Of a stretch of 64,000 nt of DNA, positions 1 through 7,115 are shown piece by piece; within the stretch, counting starts at the first letter, position 1; each line of letters begins with the position of its first letter. The stretch spans positions 1-64,000 of the forward strand of contig NZ_JAPTNL010000014.1 in assembly GCF_026891095.1 (NCBI RefSeq), written 5' to 3'. The notes beneath the pieces were generated by a model. The model made no database searches, was not told the DNA's origin, and worked only from the letters and a program-made list of their open reading frames with translations. Source of the DNA: Roseovarius salincola (GTDB taxonomy: Bacteria > Pseudomonadota > Alphaproteobacteria > Rhodobacterales > Rhodobacteraceae). A program made the position numbers and the translations under genes.

Positions 1-84
1 AATGCAATCGCCGATATCTGCGACCTCTACTCACCCGAAGAATGCTGGAATTACTTCACTGCTGCCGGATATGTCGCAGGTTAA
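1..84 (+). mobile_element. IS630-family transposase, C-terminal end (partial)
   Basis: The first 27 codons of the window form an open frame ending in TAA at 82-84. The encoded tail (ADICDLYSPEECWNYF followed by TAAGYVAG) closely resembles the C-terminal end of IS630/Tc1-like DDE transposases as I remember the family. The catalytic domain lies outside the window, so completeness cannot be judged. IS630 elements end shortly after the transposase stop, so the right end is probably within about 85-110. I cannot place the terminal repeat without the left end. It faces rsmD convergently. Confidence 0.72.
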
Positions 85-254
85 AGGCGGGACGCTTTAG
101 TCATAGTTTTCATGAACGCCCCGAAGTCGTCGGGCACGACCGTCAGATCCACGTAATCTTCGCGATAGATAACGCTGAACCGCTTTCCCGCCTTGATCCC
201 GTTCGCAAGGCCGGTAACGCTCAGTCTGACCGCTCCAGGATGTGAATTACCGTG
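81..254 (-). pseudogene. startless open frame between rsmD and the IS end, possible remnant
   Basis: Behind rsmD, in another frame, the minus strand stays open from 254 to a TAA at 83-81. It reads protein-like (for example KRFSVIYREDYVDLTV) but has no ATG, GTG or TTG before its last dozen codons. The stop overlaps the transposase stop on the other strand, so the last residues may be encoded by IS DNA. It could be the stump of a gene cut by the IS insertion, or chance. I do not recognise a family. Confidence 0.28.
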
Positions 255-781
255 TCACCGTAGCGCCGCGAGTCAAGCAGGTGCAGACCCTCGGGTGGAG
301 TGATATCGACGCCTTCCTCGCAGACGATCAGCGCGCCCGGCGCGATCCAGCCGCCGGCGAGGGCCGCGCTCAGCGCCGCCTCGCCCAGCCCCTTGCCATA
401 GGGCGGGTCCAGAAAAACCAGAGTGGCGGGATCGCCGGTTGGCGCGCCCGGCTTACGCGCGTCCCGTCGGATCACGCGGGCACGCTCCTCGACGCGGCAG
501 ATCTCGATATTCCTGTTAAGCAGGCGCAGCGCCGTGCGGCCGTTCTCGACAAAGACCGCTTTTGCTGCCCCGCGCGACAGCGCCTCGAGGCCTAATGCCC
601 CGGTGCCCGCAAAGAGATCCAGCACCACCGCGCTCTCAAATGGACTCCCGAAGCCTCCCGCCAGCCGGTTGAACAGGCTCTCGCGCACCCGATCCGCCGT
701 CGGACGCAGATGCGCGCCCGCATCGCCCTTGCCGACGCTGGCCAGCTTGTGGCCCCGGAATTCCCCGCCGATGATCCTCAC
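221..781 (-). CDS. rsmD: 16S rRNA (guanine(966)-N2)-methyltransferase RsmD
   Basis: A 186-residue protein of the usual RsmD length. It transfers a methyl group from SAM to N2 of G966 in 16S rRNA in the assembled 30S particle. The N-terminus MRIIGGEFRG is characteristic. The SAM-binding motif LDLFAGTGALG is at residues 54-64, and the catalytic DPPY that positions the guanine amine is at 125-128. Its ATG overlaps the stop of the upstream FAD reductase by 4 bp, so the two are probably cotranscribed. Downstream is the IS630 end. Confidence 0.95.
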   Translation of the reverse strand: MRIIGGEFRGHKLASVGKGDAGAHLRPTADRVRESLFNRLAGGFGSPFESAVVLDLFAGTGALGLEALSRGAAKAVFVENGRTALRLLNRNIEICRVEERARVIRRDARKPGAPTGDPATLVFLDPPYGKGLGEAALSAALAGGWIAPGALIVCEEGVDITPPEGLHLLDSRRYGDTVIHILERSD

Positions 782-1989
782 GCCTTCAAGAGCGCCTTGA
801 GGTCGCTTTCCGGGTCACTCACCACCGCAGGATCGGCGGTCTTGCCCGCATCAATCAGGCGTTTGCCCACCATATAGGCGCGTGGCTCGTTCATCGCGTC
901 CACAGCCAGCAGATTGTCGCCCTTGTAATACCAGAACGAGACATGCCCCTCGCCGTCGCCGGGGCGGGTCACAATCCGGTCATAGCCGCTGTTCAGTCCG
1001 GCGATCTGGAGCTTCACGTCATATTGATCTGACCAGAACCACGGCTGCGGAACATAGGCCTTGTTCGCCCCCATGATATTCTCGGCCACGCTTTCGGCCA
1101 TGTCGATGGCATTGGGCACGCTTTCCAGCCTGAGGCGCTGCCCACGCCAGGGGAACGAGGCACAATCGCCCGCCGCCCAGATATGGGGGGCGCTGGTGCG
1201 GCCCATCTCATCGGTGCTGATACCATTGTCGATTGTCAGCCCAGCCGCTTGGGCGAGGGCCGTATCTGGGGTGATCCCCACGCCCGCGATCACGAAATCG
1301 ACCGCCATCTCGCTGCCGTCGCTCAGCCGGGCGCCACTCACACGCGTCTCGCCGGTCAGGCGCTCGAGTCCCACGCCCTCGCGGATATCGACGCCGTGGC
1401 GGGCATGTAGCGAGCGAAAGTAATCAGAGGTTTCCTTCGCCGCAACCCGTTGCAGGATGCGTTCAGCCATTTCCACAAGCGTCACCTTAAGGCCACGATG
1501 CGCGGCCACCGCCGCCGCCTCGAGCCCGATATAACCACCGCCGATCACCAAGAGGTGCCGCCCGGCCTGAAACTCGGGCGTCATGGCATCGACATCGTGC
1601 AGGTTGCGCACCACATGAACGCCTTGCAGATCACCGCCGATACCCGCAGGCAGGCGGCGCGGCACCGATCCCGTGGTCAGCACCAGTTCGTCATAGTGCA
1701 AAGGTGCGCCCCCGACGATCACCTGCTGTGCCTCGGGCGCGATCGCGGTGACGTCCTGGTTCAGACGCAGGTCGATTCCCTGCTCGCCGTAATAGCTCTC
1801 GGGGCGCAGGAACAGGCGCTCCAGCTCCATTTCACCCAAGAGATATTTCTTGGACAGAGGCGGGCGCTGATAGGGCGGCACCGGTTCCGCGCCGATCAGC
1901 GTGATCCTGCCCTCAAAGCCGAGGCTGCGCAGCTTGGCCACACAGGACGAACCGGCCTGCCCGGCCCCGACGACGACAATACCGCTCAT
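778..1989 (-). CDS. FAD-dependent ferredoxin/rubredoxin reductase-type oxidoreductase
   Basis: A 403-residue flavoprotein of the class that passes electrons from NAD(P)H to a ferredoxin or rubredoxin (putidaredoxin/rhodocoxin reductase type). The FAD dinucleotide motif GAGQAG is at residues 8-13, PPYQRPPLSK follows near residue 38, and the NAD-binding motif GGGYIGLE is at 150-157. IWAAGDCASF is the second FAD-contact motif, and a Reductase_C-like tail carries a WFWSDQYD stretch. No ferredoxin or P450 partner gene lies nearby, so the electron acceptor is unknown. It overlaps rsmD by 4 bp. Confidence 0.85.
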   Translation of the reverse strand: MSGIVVVGAGQAGSSCVAKLRSLGFEGRITLIGAEPVPPYQRPPLSKKYLLGEMELERLFLRPESYYGEQGIDLRLNQDVTAIAPEAQQVIVGGAPLHYDELVLTTGSVPRRLPAGIGGDLQGVHVVRNLHDVDAMTPEFQAGRHLLVIGGGYIGLEAAAVAAHRGLKVTLVEMAERILQRVAAKETSDYFRSLHARHGVDIREGVGLERLTGETRVSGARLSDGSEMAVDFVIAGVGITPDTALAQAAGLTIDNGISTDEMGRTSAPHIWAAGDCASFPWRGQRLRLESVPNAIDMAESVAENIMGANKAYVPQPWFWSDQYDVKLQIAGLNSGYDRIVTRPGDGEGHVSFWYYKGDNLLAVDAMNEPRAYMVGKRLIDAGKTADPAVVSDPESDLKALLKA

Positions 1990-2079
1990 CTCGATGCTCC
2001 TGATTTTTCATGGTCACGCCGCGGCGCTGACCCTATATCTAAAGCCACCGGAGACGCAATTGATAGACAGGGACCGACA

Positions 2080-2568
2080 ATGACCATTTCCAAAGACGAC
2101 AAACTGCCCGACGCGACGCTTCTGCAACTGGGTGCGAACGGCCCCGAAGAGGTATCCCTCGGCGAGCGCATCAAGGGCCGCAAGGTCGTCATCTTCGCCG
2201 TTCCGGGCGCCTATACGCCCACCTGCCACTCGGCACATGTCCCCAGTTTCGTGCGCACAAAGGATCAGTTCGCCGAAAAGGGCGTGGACGAGATCATCTG
2301 CGTTTCCGTCAACGATCCCTTCGTGCTCGGAGCCTGGGCCAAGGATACCGGCGCACAGGATGCGGGCATCACTATGCTGGGTGATCCCGAATCGCATTTC
2401 ACCAAGGCGATCGGCATGGATTTCACCGCGCCTCCCGCCGGACTGGTTGCGCGCTCCAAGCGTTATGCCATGCTGGTCGATGATGGCAACGTCAAGGTGC
2501 TGCATCTCGAAGAGAGCCCCGGCACCTGCGAGGTTTCGGGCGGGGAGGCGCTTCTGGCCGCGATGTAG
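2080..2568 (+). CDS. peroxiredoxin (Prx5/redoxin type)
   Basis: A 162-residue thiol peroxidase that reduces H2O2 and organic hydroperoxides. The peroxidatic site PGAYTPTC places the active cysteine at residue 49, as in the Prx5 family, and the total length matches the bacterial form. Two further cysteines (about 73 and 153) could resolve the sulfenic acid. The start was set at MTISKDD because the frame is open far upstream without protein-like content. It is divergent from the FAD reductase with about 90 bp between, and a strong terminator follows. Confidence 0.93.
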   Translation: MTISKDDKLPDATLLQLGANGPEEVSLGERIKGRKVVIFAVPGAYTPTCHSAHVPSFVRTKDQFAEKGVDEIICVSVNDPFVLGAWAKDTGAQDAGITMLGDPESHFTKAIGMDFTAPPAGLVARSKRYAMLVDDGNVKVLHLEESPGTCEVSGGEALLAAM

Positions 2569-2593
2569 CGACGGCAGGCGAGGAAAACAGCAG

Positions 2594-2616
2594 ACGGCGG
2601 CCCGGATGGCCGCCGT
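2594..2616 (+). terminator. intrinsic terminator between convergent genes
   Basis: A perfect 9-bp stem (acggcggcc / ggccgccgt) with a 5-nt loop, followed by a short T run. It lies between the peroxiredoxin gene and the convergent pterin dehydratase gene. Confidence 0.8.
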
Positions 2617-2648
2617 TTTCCGTTCTGCGCGACCGGTTTGCGCGCGGC

Positions 2649-2951
2649 TCAGCCCTGGCCGGCAAGCACGTCCATCTTGCGCGCCAGTTTCACATCAAGC
2701 GCGCTCAAACCACCCACGTCATGCGTGGTCAGTGTAACGTCGACGCCGTTATAGACATTCAACCATTCAGGGTGATGGTTCCATTTCTCGGCCCAGATCG
2801 CGGCGCGGGTCATGAAGCCGAACGCCTCGACGAAATCGGCGAATTTGTAGGTCTTCTGGATCGCATCACGCGACTCGTCATGGCTCCAGCCCGCCTCCAG
2901 AAGGGGAGTGAGCGTGGTTTCGCGTCCGGTATCGCTGAGTTTTTCGGTCAT
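2649..2951 (-). CDS. phhB: 4a-hydroxytetrahydrobiopterin dehydratase (pterin carbinolamine dehydratase)
   Basis: A 100-residue protein that dehydrates the 4a-carbinolamine formed by pterin-dependent hydroxylases, regenerating quinonoid dihydropterin. The PCD signature is visible: E55 and the HHP triplet at 59-61, an aromatic, H77 and D86. Its ATG overlaps the stop of the upstream FemAB-like gene by 4 bp. No aromatic amino acid hydroxylase lies nearby, so its partner, or a role in moco/pterin chemistry, cannot be read from context. Confidence 0.93.
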   Translation of the reverse strand: MTEKLSDTGRETTLTPLLEAGWSHDESRDAIQKTYKFADFVEAFGFMTRAAIWAEKWNHHPEWLNVYNGVDVTLTTHDVGGLSALDVKLARKMDVLAGQG

Positions 2952-4135
2952 TCGTGATCCTCCATCTGCGTTTTCCTGAACGGGCCATAACGGGTCAGGA
3001 TCTCAATGTCTTCCTCGACAGCAGCCCGCTCTGCCCCAAGATAATTATCCACGGCCTCACTAAAACCCGGATCGGCGATCCAGTGCAGCGAGTGGGTCGG
3101 CACGGGCAGGTAGCCGCGCGCCAGCTTGTGTTCACCTTGCGCGCCGGCCTCGACGGTTCCAAGCCCATGTGCCATCGCAAAATCCATGGCCTGATAATAG
3201 CATAACTCGAAATGCAGGCAGGGGTGATGCTCTGAACACCCCCAGTACCGGCCATATAACGCATCGCGACCGATAAGGTTCATCGCCCCCGCGACCGGCA
3301 CACCGTCGCGCTCGGCCATCACCAGCAGGATGTCATCGCGCAGATCGCCCTGCGCGATGTCGAAGAATGCGCGTGTCAGGTAAGGTGTGCCCCATTTGCG
3401 CGTGCCGGTATCCTGATAGAACGCCCACATGGCATCCCAGTGGCGCGCGTTGATCGCGTCGCCGGTGACCATTTTGAGTTTGCCGCCGAAAGCCTCGGCA
3501 GTGCGGCGCTCCTTGCGGATCATCTTGCGCTTGCGGGAACTGAGGGAGGCCAGGAAATCATCGAAATTGTCATAGCCGCGATTGACCCAGTGATATTGCT
3601 GTGTGCGCCGCGCCATCAGCCCCATCGCCGCGCCCGCCTCAACCTCGTTTTCGGTGCAAAAAGTGACGTGAAGCGATGAAAGCCCGTTATTATCCGCCAA
3701 TTGCACAGCGCCCTGCACCAATGCCGCCTGCCCCGCCGCTTCGAATCCGGGACGAGTCAGAAAGCGCCGTCCTGTCACCGGCGTGAACGGCACGGCGATC
3801 TGGAGCTTGGGGTAATAGCGCCCGCCCGCCCGTTCATAGGCATGCGCCCAGTTATGATCGAAGATATATTCGCCCTGGCTGTGGGATTTGAGGAAAAGCG
3901 GAGCGCAGGCAATGGTTTGCCCGTCCGAATGCGCTTGCATGTAGTACGGGTTCCATCCCGTTCCCGCACCAACCGAGCCGCTATCCTCCAGCGCCTTCAG
4001 AAACCGGTAGGTGGTGAACGGATCGGCAGGTCGCCCGCCATCCGATGCCTCGGGGCAGGCGCAAGCATCCCAATCCGCCGCGTCGATGCGCGACAGGTTC
4101 TCGTGAACGGTGATTTCCAATTCCTGCTCTGCCAT
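2948..4135 (-). CDS. FemAB/GNAT-like protein of the peptidogalycan (DUF482) family
   Basis: About 395 residues with the start at MAEQELEIT. An alternative start 12 bp upstream (4147) has a better placed AGG. The protein matches the GNAT-fold family named peptidogalycan biosynthesis/recognition. Supporting features are a basic [11 protein letters not shown] stretch in the middle and a C-terminal block with [17 protein letters not shown] and [12 protein letters not shown]. The biochemical function of this family is not established. It lies between GDPD and pterin dehydratase in a tightly packed minus-strand run. Confidence 0.75.
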   Translation of the reverse strand: MAEQELEITVHENLSRIDAADWDACACPEASDGGRPADPFTTYRFLKALEDSGSVGAGTGWNPYYMQAHSDGQTIACAPLFLKSHSQGEYIFDHNWAHAYERAGGRYYPKLQIAVPFTPVTGRRFLTRPGFEAAGQAALVQGAVQLADNNGLSSLHVTFCTENEVEAGAAMGLMARRTQQYHWVNRGYDNFDDFLASLSSRKRKMIRKERRTAEAFGGKLKMVTGDAINARHWDAMWAFYQDTGTRKWGTPYLTRAFFDIAQGDLRDDILLVMAERDGVPVAGAMNLIGRDALYGRYWGCSEHHPCLHFELCYYQAMDFAMAHGLGTVEAGAQGEHKLARGYLPVPTHSLHWIADPGFSEAVDNYLGAERAAVEEDIEILTRYGPFRKTQMEDHE

Positions 4136-4187
4136 GCCTGTCCGCATCCCGGCCTCAGGTCTCAATCTGTGGCCTCGGAGGCCCGGT

Positions 4188-4955
4188 TCAAGGCCGGATT
4201 TCAGGCAAATAGCCCTCGAAGGTGATGTTGTCGGCGATCCTGCGTGCCTGCGCCTCCTGAGCGGCAGAGCGTACGGTCCAGCACAGAACCGCCGCGCCGT
4301 GCCCCTTGAGCGCTGAAATTCTGGGCGCATCCAGCGCCTTGACCTGATGGCTGACGAAACAGGCACCGACGGCGTCGTAATCGGGGATTTCGCGGAGGCG
4401 GTGGCGAACCTCGCGTTTCAGCATCATCCAATCCATGCGCCGGTAGGAACAGGTGGTCAAGCCACGCGGCACGCCAGGTGCAAGATCACGCAGTAATGCC
4501 ACCGAATGCGGGTTAAAGGACATCACCGCAAGCGGCCCGTCATAACCCGCAAGCGCTGCTGCCACCGCACCTTCCAACTGCCCGTCGGTCTGGCCCATCT
4601 GCCCGTGCTGGTCCTTGAGTTCGACCAGCAGAGGCACCTGCCCCGCCACGAGATCAAGCACCTGTGCAAAGCCCGGCACGCCCTCGGTGCTGCCCAGAAG
4701 CGCGATCTGCGACAGTTCCTGCGCCGCGCGTTGCCGGATCGCGCCCTTCTGACCGGTCAGGCGGGCAAGGTCATAGTCGTGAAAGACCATCGCCTGACCG
4801 TCCGAGGAAAGCTGAAGGTCGATCTCGATCCCATACCCGGCTGCAATCGCAGCACGAATCGAAGCGCGCGAATTTTCGGGGCGGCCGTCTTTCACATCAT
4901 GCAAGCCGCGATGCGCCAGCGGCAGACGGCAGAAATCCGGGTGAAGCGCGGTCAT
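4188..4955 (-). CDS. glycerophosphodiester phosphodiesterase
   Basis: A 255-residue cytoplasmic GDPD that hydrolyses glycerophosphodiesters to glycerol-3-phosphate and an alcohol. The catalytic HRG is at 15-17, the metal ligands E44 and D46 sit in the GIEIDLQLS strand, and H59 is in VFHD. A TIM-barrel ending FEGYLPEI is typical of the UgpQ class. No signal peptide is seen. The start overlaps the end of the RidA-like gene by 4 bp. The substrate head group is not readable; no ugp transporter is adjacent. Confidence 0.9.
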   Translation of the reverse strand: MTALHPDFCRLPLAHRGLHDVKDGRPENSRASIRAAIAAGYGIEIDLQLSSDGQAMVFHDYDLARLTGQKGAIRQRAAQELSQIALLGSTEGVPGFAQVLDLVAGQVPLLVELKDQHGQMGQTDGQLEGAVAAALAGYDGPLAVMSFNPHSVALLRDLAPGVPRGLTTCSYRRMDWMMLKREVRHRLREIPDYDAVGACFVSHQVKALDAPRISALKGHGAAVLCWTVRSAAQEAQARRIADNITFEGYLPEIRP

Positions 4956-5413
4956 CCGATCTGGAAGATCCCTTCGATTTCGACGGCAACGCCCAATGGC
5001 AGGGCGGCCGCAGACACAGCGGCGCGCGCATGCTTGCCGGTTTCGCCCAGGGCCTCGCCAAGGAAATCCGAGGCGCCGTTGATGACCTGTGGCTGCTCGG
5101 TGTAATCGGCGGTGGAATTGACGAAGCCGGTCAGCTTCACGACCCGTTTGAGCCGGTCCAGATCGCCACCGCAGGCGGCCTTGACCTGTGCAAGAAGCGC
5201 AATGGCGCAGACTTTCGCGGCCTCTGCACCGGCGGGGGTTTCCATGTTGTCGCCCAGCTTGCCGGTGATCAGTGTGTCGCCATCCTTGGAAATCTGACCC
5301 GACACGTAAAGCATGTCACCCACCTGCACATATGGCACGTAGTTCGCTGCGGGAGCGGGCGCATCGGGCAATGTCACGCCGAGATCGGCCAGTTTCTCTT
5401 CGAATTTTCCCAT
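4952..5413 (-). CDS. RidA/YjgF/UK114-family protein (about 150-aa subgroup)
   Basis: A 153-residue member of the Rid superfamily. Classic RidA deaminates reactive enamines and imines released by PLP enzymes. This longer subgroup (YVPYVQVGDMLYVSGQI near the start, then DLDRLKRVVKLTGFVNS) differs from archetypal RidA around the catalytic arginine, so the deaminase activity is not assured. First gene of a minus-strand run RidA-GDPD-FemAB-phhB with successive overlaps. Divergent from mlaA across about 170 bp. Confidence 0.85.
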   Translation of the reverse strand: MGKFEEKLADLGVTLPDAPAPAANYVPYVQVGDMLYVSGQISKDGDTLITGKLGDNMETPAGAEAAKVCAIALLAQVKAACGGDLDRLKRVVKLTGFVNSTADYTEQPQVINGASDFLGEALGETGKHARAAVSAAALPLGVAVEIEGIFQIG

Positions 5414-5587
5414 GATCCTATCCTCGCGCTAGGGGTTGTCGCGCGGACGCTAGCCCCTGTCGGAGCGGAAGGGAAACAAAAAAACCGCCGCCAGCGAGGT
5501 GAAGAGATGTCACCAATCTGCCACAGAAAAAAGGACTCTCTCCCTCTCATTCTGGGCAGTATGCTGTGATAGGTTATGTAGACACGA

Positions 5588-6412
5588 GTGAGTTCATCAA
5601 GTCTGGTCAAACCTTTGCCTGCTGCCCGCATCCCGAACCTGAAACGTATTACGCGCCTTGGCGTTGCTATTGCGCTGAGCGCGCTGGTTGTCGCCTGCGC
5701 GAAACCCGGTCCCGACCATCCGCCGGGCGAACCGTTCGACCCATACGAAAACACCAATCGCAAGATTCACGCGTTCAACCGTTCGGTGGACCGGGCGGTG
5801 ATTCGTCCCGCCGGCGTGGGCTACAGCAACTTCTTGCCCGACGACATCGAAACGGTGATCGGCCGCTTCGCCTTCAACCTTTCTTTGCCGGGGTCGATCG
5901 TGAACAACATCCTGCAAGGTAACGGAAAAGGCGCGACGGAGGACACGTATCGCTTTGTCGTCAACTCCACGATGGGGCTTGGCGGGTTCTTCGATCCGGC
6001 CAGCGAAATCGGAATGCCGGAGCCCACCAAGGCCGATTTCGGCCAGACGCTTTATGTGTGGGGTGTGCGCGAGGGGGCTTATGTTGAACTGCCGCTTTTG
6101 GGGCCGTCGACCGAACGGGCCACAGCGGGCAAGGTGGTGGATATCTTCACCAACCCACTGACCTACGTGCTTGATTCGCCCGATAATTATTACGGCACCG
6201 TTGCGTCGGTCTCGTCGCGGCTGAGTGACCGGGGACGCTATTCCGACACGATCGATTCGATTCTCTACCAGAGCGCCGACAGTTATTCGCAGGGCCAGTC
6301 ACTTTATTTCCAGAACCGCAGGTTCAAACTGGGCAATGGCAGTGGAGACACCTATCTTGATCCCTATGACGATCCCTACGGCGAACAAGGTGAGGACCCT
6401 TATGATCAATAA
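5588..6412 (+). CDS. mlaA: MlaA/VacJ-family outer-membrane lipoprotein
   Basis: A 274-residue protein with a GTG start. MlaA removes misplaced phospholipids from the outer leaflet of the outer membrane and hands them to periplasmic MlaC. The signal peptide ends in the lipobox LVVAC, with the lipidated cysteine at residue 37. PFDPYENTNRKIHAFN is the family hallmark, and the protein then continues with hydrophobic segments (the membrane-embedded ring). The C-terminus is unusually rich in Asp, Tyr and Pro. mlaC overlaps its end by 11 bp. The Mla ABC transporter (FED) is not in this window. Confidence 0.92.
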   Translation: MSSSSLVKPLPAARIPNLKRITRLGVAIALSALVVACAKPGPDHPPGEPFDPYENTNRKIHAFNRSVDRAVIRPAGVGYSNFLPDDIETVIGRFAFNLSLPGSIVNNILQGNGKGATEDTYRFVVNSTMGLGGFFDPASEIGMPEPTKADFGQTLYVWGVREGAYVELPLLGPSTERATAGKVVDIFTNPLTYVLDSPDNYYGTVASVSSRLSDRGRYSDTIDSILYQSADSYSQGQSLYFQNRRFKLGNGSGDTYLDPYDDPYGEQGEDPYDQ

Positions 6413-7007
6413 TCTATCCCGCCGTTATTTTATTGGGGTTTCAGCGGCTTTTTCGGGGGTGATCGCGGGGCCGGGGATGGTGTTTGCCCTGACGGACCAG
6501 AGCGCGAAAAACCTTGTCGACCGGGTGGTCGGTGATATCAACAAGGTGATCGCCTCGGGCAGGTCGGTCAGTGGGATGATCGGGGATTTCGAAAGGATCT
6601 TCGCGCGTTACGCGGATGTGAACATCATCGCACGATCGACCCTCGGCCCCGATTCCCGACGGCTGAGCCCGGCGCAGATGCGCGCCTTCATCGATGCGTT
6701 CCGCGGCTATATTGCCCGGAAATATGGCAAGAGATTCAATGAGTTCGTTGGCGGCAAGATCGAAGTCAAGGGCGTGCGCCAGGTGAAATCATGGCACGAG
6801 GTCGAATCGACGGTCTATCTGCGCGGCGAGTCACCCTTTCAGGTTCTGTTCCTTGTCTCGGACCGTTCGGGCAAGGACCTGTTTTTTGACATGGTGATCG
6901 AGGGCGTCAGTCTGCGGCTGAGTGAACGCACCGAGATCGGGGCCATGCTGGACCGGCGCAGAGGCGATATCGACGCGCTGATTCAGGACCTGCGCAGCGC
7001 CGGGTAA
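6402..7007 (+). CDS. mlaC: MlaC/Ttg2D-family phospholipid-binding protein, Tat-type signal
   Basis: A 201-residue periplasmic lipid carrier working with MlaA. The start at MINNLSRRY is favoured because translation would couple to the mlaA stop (11-bp overlap); a longer upstream frame is only a shadow of mlaA. The N-terminus SRRYFIG then a hydrophobic stretch to about residue 29 is a twin-arginine signal (RR at 7-8). The body carries the MlaC features KYGKRFNEFVGGKIEV and an aromatic-poor beta-sheet region. Twin-arginine export suggests it may fold, perhaps loaded, before crossing the membrane; this is inference. Confidence 0.88.
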   Translation: MINNLSRRYFIGVSAAFSGVIAGPGMVFALTDQSAKNLVDRVVGDINKVIASGRSVSGMIGDFERIFARYADVNIIARSTLGPDSRRLSPAQMRAFIDAFRGYIARKYGKRFNEFVGGKIEVKGVRQVKSWHEVESTVYLRGESPFQVLFLVSDRSGKDLFFDMVIEGVSLRLSERTEIGAMLDRRRGDIDALIQDLRSAG

Positions 7008-7010
7008 GCC

Positions 7011-7053
7011 GTACAAAACGTCCGTTTTGTACGTCGGTTTCGTACCGAAACCG
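7011..7053 (+). repeat. two adjacent perfect palindromes after mlaC
   Basis: A 10-bp perfect stem with a 2-nt loop (gtacaaaacg-tc-cgttttgtac, 7011-7032) is followed 2 nt later by an 8-bp perfect stem with a 3-nt loop (cggtttcg-tac-cgaaaccg, 7035-7053). A third copy of ggtacaaaac occurs near 7073. It lies between convergent mlaC and the PBP gene and lacks a long T tract, so it may be a palindromic repeat element rather than a plain terminator. Confidence 0.7.
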
Positions 7054-7115
7054 GCTCTGCCCCGGACTGTTTGGTACAAAACCCCGGAAACCGCCGCGTC
7101 CGGGCCATCCCCCGC

